From the NCBI GenBank assembly GCA_029204225.1, contig CM055095.1, forward strand, positions 21,071,348 through 21,135,347: a stretch of 64,000 nucleotides of DNA, written 5' to 3'. Both the position numbers and the translations under genes were made by a program. This document shows, in pieces, positions 24,101-36,100 of this stretch. This DNA is from Diphasiastrum complanatum. Its lineage: Eukaryota; Streptophyta; Lycopodiopsida; Lycopodiales; Lycopodiaceae. The notes beneath the pieces are model-generated. The model was given only the letters and a program-made list of their open reading frames with translations. It searched no databases and had not been told where the DNA came from. Within the stretch, counting starts at the first letter, position 1; each line of letters begins with the position of its first letter.

Positions 24101-27100
24101 TTAAATTCCTCGCTCTTTCTTCACAAAGTTCTATCTGTGAGCATCAAAAGCAACATATTAGACTAAGAGATAATTTGCATACGCAGAAAGAGTTCAATTA
24201 TACTGAATCTGCTTACTCAAAAGACCTCACCACGCTTCCTAAAAACTCAAATAGGAAAAAATGCAGAAACACACTTGGGCGAGTCAGCCTTGCTGATGGG
24301 CTATATCCTTCAAAAGAAATATAAAACAGTAAGGCAATTCAGCATAAAAAAGGTAACTTTCAGCGATGCCAAAAAATATGCATTACTTGCAAGCCCCTAT
24401 AATCCCTTTGTAACAATGAATCCTAAGTTAGACTAGGTTCGATATTGTCAGCAACATTATTTTCTTCTGAATTTAATTTTCATAAAGCACACTAACTACT
24501 ACATATAAGTTCACATATACCTTTCTTGAAATATTTTATAGCTTAACTTTAACTTTCCTTCATGCTTGCAGCTTCAGTAGCTGAGTACAAATTCAGTTGC
24601 CCTACAAGAGCTTTGGAAAATGCTCAAAAGTCGTCACACATCTCGACAACATAATTGATTGGGAACGATACATAAATTACTCCATGGCAAGACAAGAGGC
24701 AAGGCAGACTAAAATATTTATTAAGCTACAGCGATACTAGGGTTCACCATCAAAGTGAAATGTTCTAAAAATTGTCCATGTTCGGTATACCTGCATATCC
24801 TGTACTCATATATGAAAGACCCAGCCCAATTTGATACCCCAAAAACCCTAGTAAGAAATAAGGAAAAGTCATTGGTGCTACTATGCATCCCTCAAATGGA
24901 TCCAATAGTAAACATTGAGTTTAACATAGAACATCTAGAATTGAAGATTTAAGCCCATCATAGTTACGTTCAAACGTTTGAAACACATTTCAAATGTTTC
25001 AAACAAAGTTTCAAACGTTTGAAATGTTGTTGACCTTTTTTAAGATTTTGACCAACCTCCATATGTTGATTTAGGAGTTGGGAGGTTAAATATGCTTGTT
25101 CAAGTGAGCATGTAAATTGAGCAAAAGCACTGAATCAACTATGATAAACAACAGTCACATTATTTTCTGCAAAAAACAAACATTGGAGTATTTTTCACAA
25201 TGGGAGAGGAGGAGCGGAACTTTCAACAAGGTCGCATAGAACTAGCGAAAGTTTAGGCCCTTAAATGGTCAATCAAGACCAAAATGGGGCCCTTTTTTCT
25301 TTTGTAATTCGAAGTATGTTTCAAACGCGTTTCAAGGTAGCTTTGAAGCCCATAAACTGCAAAATTACAAACATAAATGGTCTAGGCACAACTTACCATA
25401 ATGTTTGATATCTGTAGATCACCTAGTCAAACAAGTGATTCATTGTTAAGTGTCAAGTTTGTTTGTTTGAAATGCCAATTCAAGGCTAGTGAGAAATAAC
25501 TTCATAAAGCATAAATCTTCCTTCAAGGGCTACGTCTTCGAATTTTTCTTTTAAAAATCTGTGTATCACCTTTCCCTTGATAACATGCATATTGCTATCA
25601 CAACTCTGAAGGAATATTTTCATGAATAGAGTCCCTATGTTGCATCAGAACTACATTCCGGGACAAGTGCGTTCCAGAACGCTTCAACCGAAACCCTGGA
25701 AAAAAGGTTTTTTCTAACGTCACTTTCTAGTGAGCTTTTTAAGGTTGTAGAGAGAGCAATAGGAGGCCAAAATGCATGTGTGAGCACTCTATGTAGTGAT
25801 CTGAAATTAGACAGCAAACTGTCAGCAGTAGCAGGTTCTAACAGTAGTGAACAAATCTGAAATAAGTCTGAATTTGATCTTTCAACGACCGGAAATTACA
25901 GTGAACAACGACCTGTCGGCGACTTGCCTGTCGTTTCTAAGTTGTTTCCGTTTTGATCTGTTTCCTCTCAGCGATCTGACCGATGAATAAACAGTGATTC
26001 AGATCTATAAGCACGATCAGCACGATCAACACTGTAGTAGACAGCAAACAATCAGAATTTGTCAATAACAATCTGATTCCAGTTCAACAATCAACATGCA
26101 ACCAGCGATCCAACACGCAGCTACAGCCAGCGATCCACTCCTCCAATCCACTTCTTGCAACCTTGCAAAAGCAAACTCTCACTCTCACAAAAATTCTTGG
26201 ATCTTGACAGCTCCACGGTCACAAAGCTTGCTCTGATACTATGTAATTCGTTGAACATCGTGCAACTTATCCAAAATGAATGTACTTGTGTTTAAGTTCT
26301 TAGAGCGGTCATTGATGAGGCCTAAGTTATGTTGAGCTAAAATTGGTCACTCACTAGATCTTTATTACTCATAGCTAGATGGTAAAAAAATGCATGCAAA
26401 TGAATGGACGATGGAGATTTTTATACTCCTCAATGGATTAAGAGTGACTTTTGCATGCACCCAATTGGACACATCCACAGTTACCAACAAACATTCAAAA
26501 GCTTCAAACATTTGAGTTTGCTACACATTTGCAAGTTTACATGACGGTCATAATATTTGCTTGAAAAACAACCTAATTGTGCCCTAGGTTAGGATGGAAA
26601 ATTTTAGGTTAAGTTGGGAACACTAGAGTTAATAGCATAATAGGGGAACCTGAAGTTTGCAAGTTAATGAAAATGCACTTGATGGTGATTATGGACACAT
26701 CATGCATCCAATTTAACACATCTGTGATGAGTTAGTTAGAATTAATCTCCTCTTCATCAATGATAATTGAGCTACATCTCAAATTCGTGCACTTATTTTT
26801 CATCAACAAAATCACTCAAATTTGTGTGCCATTTGGTGGTTGTGAGTTCCATGTTACAAGAAGAATGACAGAATAATTGTTTTAAAAAAAGGCAAACAAC
26901 CGATTAAAACCTTTGTTGAACATACCGCAACAATGTCTGGTTTCACCTTATGAATTACCTGCAAAACCACACACAAGACTAAGTTGCATAGACTCATAAA
27001 CAAAGGTAGTAATCTCAACATTTGATTGCACAAATTATGATTTTAGATATCAAATTTTACACCCATGTAACTCCAAATAGACTATACCGCTTCCATAATA

Positions 27101-30100
27101 AATCCTTCATATTTGAGAAACAAGCAAGTGGTCTTACTACTTTTGAGCTAGAACAGGTGTAACAAAGCTACATAAAGAACCTAAAAGAGCATTTCTCATA
27201 AAAAATTTATAAGTCTTCCAACAGAAAATTGTTCAAGTATTTTCCTATTGCCCCCTAGTGTCAATTCTTTGATGTAGAAAGCACAGTTGATTATGGAATG
27301 TAGTTGAACTTTACATTATTAGGGCCTTATTTGGACCCCAAAATATATTAGTTGCACCGTACAACATAAGCCTTGGATTCTTGTTTTGTCAGATACTTTT
27401 CATCTCACTGCTAGGGTGAAGATTGCTTAATTATTTATGCTAAGGTGATGTGAGTACTAACTCTATTTGATAACTTTCAAGGAGTCAGACTGAGTAGAGT
27501 CTCTCTCAAAAATTTACAATTGATTATTTAGGAGCTCATTATAAAAAACCATATATGAGGATATATGTAATCTACTCAAGGATCACATTGTTAACGTTCA
27601 TATAGATTATAATCTCCATTGGAGAAATAATTATGCAATTCCTTGTCATCAATATTTCACAAGATAGTAATGTTAATAACTTGGTAATGGAGCACTTTCC
27701 AAAGCTAAGAAGAGTATTATCTTGCAAGAATAACATTGTTCTGGCAAAAAAGTAGTTTCCAACTTCCTGCCCATTTTTCTACATCATCTATAGCCAATTT
27801 GCAGTCCATCAACAAACCCAATCTGGAATCCATTCTAATGGATGGAGCTAGTATATCTGAGACATTTTAGCAACTTCTCTCTTTGATATGGTCACGACCT
27901 AAGCATACTATTGTTAGTTCCATCTAGATCCAAGTTCTATTGATCACAATGTGCCTTCTTCTCAAGCTAATAATCTTCCTTCGCGTCATGAGGGAGACAA
28001 GACATCTCCAATTACTAACTTCAAGGATAAGCTACAACTTTATAATTATTTCGAGCTAGAGATTAAAGCTAGCAATTACAACTAGCTTTGCCATTGGGAA
28101 GTTTTAAGCAAAATCTAAGGACATCCATAATTGATCCCATGTGGCTTACTTCACAAAAATATCTTCCAAAGTCTATAGCAAAGAGGTACATACATTAGTA
28201 GTTTATTGATTTACAAATGTTTCTGCTGGAGAGATTATTCCTATATATATTGGAGAGCCGAGCCTTGATTACAATATGATATAGCAACATTTTAGTTGCT
28301 CCCTCTCAAGTCTAAACTTGCTTCTATGTTAGAGCATGAGCAAGTGAATTCAAGGGTGCTTATGCATTTTATAAATCATCCACTCGGCCTACAATACTAT
28401 AGGGTAATTTTCATTACTTCCACTTACTTTGCTACGTCCTATATTAGTCAACCTCCCATTGCTTCTCGCCTGGCGTTTCTTCATGAATTTCTAGCTAAGA
28501 TAGCTAAGATCATGTCAAGGGACTTAATGTTCGCAAGTGTAAGAGCCTAGACCATTAAGCTCCTAATGCCATAGCCCGAGAGAACACACTAGAGACTTCA
28601 CATGCATGAGGCTAGTGATGGGGATGATTTTGAATTGTATGGTGAATTACTACTGAGCCTATGTTGTCTAGTTGGGAAAGTAAGACCATGACACATTCGT
28701 TTGTTAGTGCATATATCTAATATAGAGTTTATTACATTTCGATAGAGGTAGTACAACTTTTAATAGTAGCAAAGTCCTTTCAAATGTTCATGCTAGTCAT
28801 TTCGACGAGTCTTCCCCCTCGGATACACAGCCCATGCCAGTACCAGACAGGCATAGATATCAGTTGCGAGAGTCAGCTCGGGGCCCTGAGTTGTCTCCGG
28901 AGCATCCATCTAAGTTTGAGGCAGAGCATTGATTGTAGCTCTGTCATTTTATTTTCAGCAGTTTGATATCATGTTCCATGTTTGGCGACCAGATGGTCGA
29001 ACACTATATTCAGACCATTTTTCATATTATATTTAGTGTTGGATGTATTCTATTCACTGCACAATGTGTATTTGTCAATTTGTAATTGTGATGTTCTACT
29101 TGCAGTTTTACTTCAAATGGTGTGTGCGTGTTTTCAATTAGTTTTCACTACAGAGATTGAGAGCATATGCAGAACACAGAAATACAGCACCCCTGATAGC
29201 ATTTCATAATCACATATCCCATTCTTTAAAGTTAGCGGTTTCTAATTCAAAAATGTTCCATAGCTACTGCAAGGTATATAATACTAGATTGGTGATATGT
29301 TACTTCACTTCAAAGGTACAATATCATCTGTGGTGCAAATTATTTCATTCTCGAAAAGAAATCTCATTGAGTTTGGCACAACAATGTATTGTCGTTAAAC
29401 AAGATGGATAACAACAAACATTTCATGGCATCAATTCAAAGCTTCATTACCAGCTTATTTCTAGTAGTGATTTTCAAAGGAGCCTCTCTCAGGCTTACAT
29501 CCATTACCATCAGATCTATTCTTCATTGACGGTTGCCTTTGTCATTATGACGCTCCAATACTCTTTACTAACCATCTTTTAACAAATGCCCATTCTAAGT
29601 TCTCCCTTATAGACAATCATTTTGGTTTCCAAAAGTCCTTTTCCATTTGAAGTCCTACTTTAATTGACCTAGCATGTAAAAGGGCCTATCTCACGTTATC
29701 TGGTCATGTACTAATAAGAAATTCAAGAGAGAAGACATAGGAACTCTTACTACTTTGGCATACACCTCGCTAGCAATAATGGATAGGCATACCTACAGAC
29801 TTAATCAATTGGATTGCTTCAAAGACAAAGAGGATATGATGCTTGCAACCATTGTGAATGAGTTTTCTACTTAATCGTCACAAATTCCAACTCACTTTTT
29901 AGGGTCTTGTCACACCACAACATAAAAATCACATTTCAGCCCTCGTAGACTCTTCTCAAACTCTCTTCATTGGAGATATGATCTTCACATACATATAGAT
30001 GAAATCATGACTTCGTTCAGGTTGTCAACTTAGTACCATTTCATCAATTTATATATTAGAAGTGTTTTGTGAAAAGTTAATTTTTTATTATTTACAATAA

Positions 30101-33100
30101 CACAAGGTGGTGTAATCATCATTATTTAAGTGTACTTGGAATTTGTTTGGTAGATTAAATGTCAAGTATGCCTAAGACCCTCATGAACTGTAATATATGA
30201 AATTTAATCCTTCTAATGTGTAAATTGTAAATGGACGTGGAACATACAAACTAGATGCGTAGGGATGCATCTCAACATACCTTCACTCTCTCACATATCA
30301 TTTGGGTCGTTTCATTCTATTATAAATTATAATACAAGCTTTGTGTGTTCTCTCTCCTCTCTTCTCGCAAAGGTTGAATGCATTCTTGATGCTCTTCAAC
30401 ATGGTATCAAAGCAAGCTACAATCAATACATGTTGACTATAGAATTTTATAGTTAGATAGTATTAGTTCTTCTATTGATAGAGAACGAAAATTAGAAATG
30501 TTTATTAGATGAGAAAGAGTGAATTTTGAATGAGAGAGAGAGAGAGAGAGAGAGAGTTATTGCTTTGTAATCTTGCTAAAAATCACTCTTCCTTTTTGCA
30601 TGAATTTGGGTTCTAAATTGTGATGCCTACAAGCTGTAGGAAATCAAAGTGCCAAGTGTGATACAAATTCTAGATGGAGTTACTAGTCCTACTAGCACTC
30701 ACACAAAACCAAGCATAGAGAGAATTCAGATCATAGGAGAATTGAGCAATTGCTCTAGCTCATTGAATTGAATGGAATGATTGTAGTGGGGCACCAGCCT
30801 TCTTAAATAGTTTCTCTAATGAGTGAGAAAAGCTAATGAGCCTAAAGTAAATAGCAAAAGAGAAAAAGCTAATTGCTATAATTACTACCTATATTGGGTA
30901 AACACCCAAGATGAGTTTCTAAGTGATAAAAGCAAATCCTATTCTAGTAGTAGTGCCCCCACCTACATGCATAACTAAAAAACGAATTTATTATTAATAG
31001 TAATGACCCTAAAATATGACTTACTATAAATAGTAATGGCCCCTAAAAATAGCACGCAGGCATGGCCAAACTTTCATTAAGGGATGTCAAATAAACATTA
31101 ATTTCTAACACCAAGATCCTTCTAACATTCAATCTCCATATACAAGAAGAACAAGAAGAAGAAGAAGAGGAGGGAGAGGGTTAGGCGCCCTCAAGGAGAG
31201 AGAAAGTAGTAGCAATGCTTGAAAGGGAATGAATTACAAATGAACAATGAGTACATATAAATAGGCCTTCCAAGGGCCTAGACTCTTCCAAACTCTAAAT
31301 TCTAGAACCTTCCAAACCCACTACTAATTATAGGGCACTCCCAAAAATCAAGATAAGGTCCCTTAACATAATTAGACTTTACTTGGACCCACGAGTTACC
31401 ACTAGACCAAAATTGGGTCCAACTTAACTAAAACTATCTTAACATGGTCTAAATAATAAACCTAACCCATGGCTACACAAGTCTCGACCTTTTGGGTCAA
31501 AGTAACCTATGGGAAACTAACATTATCATTTATTATTTCTAACACCCTCCTTAAATGATAATGTAAAAAAAACATAACATGACATGAAGTAGAATGGAAA
31601 AATTGCAACAAAATGCAAAATGTTGCTTGCTATCCAAAACTTCATGTAGCCGAAATCTCAGCCCCAATCATGCCCGATGTAGAAGAGATGTAGAATACGA
31701 AGTGCGGTAGCATCAAGTCAAAGAGTAAAGACAAGCATGCTCCATCCAAAATAGGTAACTAAAAAACCAGCCACAAGCCGAAATATGGATTTGCAATCCA
31801 TCAATGGTTCCCAGATGATTCCATAAGTCTTGTTACCACAAGAAACATAAAGAAGAGTATGATACTCTTTTACCATCACATCCTCCCGAATCTTACTATC
31901 AATGATCTGCTCACCAACACTAGGTAAGGCAACACCGTCATCATAAGAAGTAAGCATCAAAACAGGAAAATCAGCATAAGGTACTGATTTTGGTGAGGCA
32001 TGTGTGTTTTCTCCAAGGTAAAAAGATGTTTTCTTATCCCGCAAATACTCGGACAGCCAACAAGAGACTGTAGCAAGCTGTCCAACAGCCACAAAATCAC
32101 CAACAGTTTGCTGTCCAAAGTGTTCCAAATGTGGACCTTGCTGTCCAAAAACCTTCCACAGGCCGTTCCCAATGCATAATAAGATGCTCACGATGTGACA
32201 TAGGCTGAAAATGATCAATAAACCATGGCTGAATATGTTGTCCACCATCTTCAAGAAAAAAACCAACAGTTTGCCACTTTGAACACCCAAAGAATCCAGC
32301 AACACGCCACTTTGAACCAATGTACTAATTGACATGATTTTTTCCCCTCCTCCATTAGTACAAAATGGCTTCAAAGAATGTTTGATTTCAGCCTTTTCCA
32401 AAACATAAACTTGAGAAGCTTGCTCATAAAGTTCTTCACTAATGCATCCATCATTTGCAACAAATGGCTCAAGAGAAGAAGAATGCTCTACCATACCAAC
32501 ATTCCGATGCAAACTTGTACTTGTAAAAAGACAATGATCAAACTTTGCATGCCTTTTTTGCTCTTCTACATTCAAAGAGGATGAAGTAGAGAGGAGAAAG
32601 CATGATGATGAATCCTTTATTTGGTATATCTTTAAAAGTGTTTCCCAAGCACTTTTAGAGCTCTTGCAAAATCTCAAATGATATAAGATAGATCTTGTTA
32701 CCGATAAAATCTTGATCATCACGTCGATGCCAAACCTCAGCTTGCAACTCCATGAAGAATAGTTGGTGCCATCCAACATATCTTTGCCCGAACAAGTACG
32801 AATTGCTCCCAAATCACTTGCCATAAGAACCAGCCAAGAAGATAAACTTTTTCAAACCGTAAATGTGCCCTAAAAGACACAAAAACCAGCAAGTATCAAA
32901 TTTGAAAAATCAGCACCGGAATGTGTCGAAACCACACATTAGATGGATGTAGGAACTCGCCCTCCTACAAGCCTTGTGTGCTGAAAATTTCACCCTGAAA
33001 TTGCATTACAAACTCAAAAAGCCAGCAAGCAAAGAATTAGGTTAGCCTCCAACAAAGCTTTTTCCGGAACCCTTCTTTCTTGCCAAAAAGTGTGAGCAAT

Positions 33101-36100
33101 ACACACACGGATAGGGCTGTTGCAAACACCCTACAAATGGTAATATGCTGTCCAATTTTCAGCCTCGGAATGTGATCGGATCATCACAAAAAAGTAGCGC
33201 CTTCTTCCACACCTGGAAACAAGCAAAAAGAAGCGGATCTTCACTTTGTAAAATCAACAAGGGTGCTGATTTTTCAGCCAAATCAGAAGATAAGAATTGC
33301 TTGTAGATGGGCGCCCTCCTGCAAAGGAGCAAATCTGACAAATAGGGCAGCAGCGGACCAACGGAAGTAGGATAAACCTACACGGATGTGGGCGACCTAA
33401 AAGCAGCCCCGAAGAAGATAATTAATGGCGCCTTCCTGCAACCTGAAAAATCAGCAAACAACCAACTGATTTTTGGGTGCCCAAAATCCCATTATCTCCT
33501 TTGATGTGTGGCGCCCTCCTGCAAAATGGAAAAGAGTCAAAATTGAACGGATCTTCACTCCAAAAAATCAGCAAAGGTGCTGAATTTTTGTGATCCCTAA
33601 GTGAAGACGATCTCTTTCGGTAGGGCGCCCTAAATCAAGCATAGAAGATCCATGGCTCTGATACCATGTAGGAAATCAAAGTGCCAAGATCCTTCTAACA
33701 TTCAATCTCCATATACAAGAAGAAGAAGAAGGAGAAGAAGAAGAGGAGGGAGAGGGTTAGGCGCCCTCAAGGAGAGAGAAAGTAGTAGCAATGCTTGAAA
33801 GGGAATGAATTACAATTGAACAATGAGTACATATAAATAGGCCTTCCAAGGGCCTAGACTCTTCCAAACTCACTCTAAGTTCTAGAACCTTCCAAACCCA
33901 CTACTAATTATAGGGCACTCCCAAAAGTCAAGATAGGGTCCCTTAACATAATTAGACTTTACTTGGACCCACGAGTTACCACTAGACCAAAATTGGGTCC
34001 AACTTAACTAAAACTATCTTAACATGGTCTGTATAATAAACCTAACCCATGGTTACACAAGCCTCGACCTTTTGGGTCAAAGTAACCTATGGGAAATTAA
34101 CATTATCATTTATTATTTCTAACACAAGCATGGAATGTGTAGCCAATTGAATTGAATTTATGACCCACATTTTCCCATGTAACTTGCACTAGATGAGCCC
34201 TACTTGCACAAAATTTGTAGCCCACATTTTTGGGGATGTGGTGCATAGAATGTATTTTGCCAGCCTTTTCTAAAATATGAAGAAAAGTGAAAACTCATTG
34301 CCCCAATGTTGCACTAAAATATGTGTGTGGAGGTTTTCTTGATTGAACCTGCTTGAAACAAGAAGAAGCAATAATATATCCATCAATGAGATTCCTTGAA
34401 AAAAAAAGTATGAAGATCGGCTGCTAATATCCTTGGAATGCATGCTCGAAACCTGCATTCTTGCAACAAACTCTTGATTAGGAGTCTATGTTGAAACACG
34501 TAGAAAGTGTTACGAGCTCGTAACCAGTGCCGAACCCTAGAGAACACAGATAGGTCAGATACCACAGTCAGGGTCGTGTCCAGCGTACATGACCAACAGG
34601 GCAAGACAGTGTGAGTAGTGTGCCCCAGCACGGTCCATAGCCATGGCGGGCCTAACACAGCCTAGGGACCCTGTCAGCAGGATAGGGCCCCCAGTTGGGT
34701 CCCGACGTGCAGTCGGCCACGTCAGTGCCACGTGGCCGACACTTGGCAGTAGCATGCTACCAGTCCTCACACTGGGCTAGAAGGGGCTTACTCTATATCA
34801 GGGAGTAGGCAAGGTTGGGTGGATCAGTTAGTGTTTGCCCTACTGTGGTGTTAGGATCTATTACACTGGTATCAGAGCCATCTCCATCCTAGGGAGTTTA
34901 GGATAGCAGTAGAGAAAGCTATCAGAAGATAGGAAGTGTTTCTCAGATTCTCAGAGAGGAATAGAGGAGGAGGATCGCTGTAGGAGCAGCCTTCAAACTT
35001 CTGATTTCCACTGAGAAATCACAGTAGCAAGGAGTCAGATTCCAAGTGTAGGTAACTCGCTGAAAAAACAGCTGTTTCTCACTGACTTCAGAGGATTCTT
35101 CGTAGTTTTCCCAGCGAAATTAGAGTAGGAAGAAGCCAGCACCTCCATCGCTGTACAGTCAGAGACCTACATCCGATTTCCAGGGAAAAAGTTACTGGTT
35201 TTCAGCGAGTTGGAAGCCAAAAAAGAGGAGCAGGGCCAGCGCTGCCAGTGCTTCTGAAAATCTGGTTTTTCAACAAGTTTTTGGGCCCCAACGTCAGAGA
35301 TTTGGAGCAAGAGGATTTCTACCAGATCAGCGAGTAGGAGACTTCTGAAATTTCAGAACTCAGAAGGGTTTTTGGACTTCAGATTTGCCTTTTTGTGGAC
35401 AAGTTGGATTGCAATCAGACCAGCGAGCTACTATCCTCAAAAAACCGGGAAATTTAGTACCGTTTTGAAGCCTCAAACTGGCATTTTTCGGAACAGCAGG
35501 TCTGAAATCTTGGGGAAAAGAGCTGAAAGGGTTCCTCTTCATAATCTCTTTGGAAGTACAGTCCTCAGAAACAGCTAAGTCATCTTTCCTTTCCCTTGTA
35601 CAGTTGTAAATTAGTCTTTTAGACTTTTTTCCTTCAGAAGTTAAGGTAGCTCTCTTTCAGTTTCGAAGATGACCACTCCTCAGGGACCTGATCAACCCCA
35701 GGAGAGAGGCTTCGACGAACTTGAAACAGAAGCCTTGGCTTACAGAAAAGGGAAGGAACCCATGGAAGTAGAAGAACAGGAACAGTTCGCCGAAGAACTC
35801 GACGAACTGGTTACCAAGGAGCAGTTCCTCCAATTGGTAACAGAAGTGGATGAACTGAAGCTGGCATTAGCCAATTTCAAGTCCAGTGTGGACGACTCGT
35901 TCGCTGAATTCAAAAACTTGATTTTGAGCTCCGCGAAAGGAAGCCTTCCCTCCACTTCTCAGTTATCCCCTTCTCCACTTCCATCAGTTTCGGGTGAGAC
36001 TTTACCGTCTCACCCCAGTGTTTTTAAAGATTTAAAGCCTCCTACTTTTAATGGGGAAGAGAAGGATAGAAATGCAGATATTCTACAAACCTTCCTCAGC

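Larger units (their letters stand above)
30635..34124 (-). mobile_element. Non-autonomous copia-type element with both LTRs and TSD
   Basis: The element is flanked by the 5-bp duplication CAAGC (30,630-30,634 and 34,125-34,129). In minus-strand sense, the 5' LTR is 33,667-34,124, the primer site 33,655-33,666, and the polypurine tract (AAGGAGGG) is at 31,545-31,552. The 3' LTR is 30,635-31,544, interrupted by a solo LTR. LTR ends are TGTAGGAAAT and ATTTCTAACA. The two LTRs differ by roughly nine or ten substitutions plus small indels over about 440 bp (hand count), near 2%. The internal 2.1 kb carries only a gag-like ORF; protease, integrase, RT and RNase H are absent. It lies in TraB intron 1, on the same strand as the gene. 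Confidence 0.93.

Noticed and set aside
34383-34770. Minus-strand ORFs in the chromovirus LTR, repeated at 40,433-40,730
   Set aside because: They lie in the LTR on the antisense strand, are duplicated only because the LTR is, and match no protein family.
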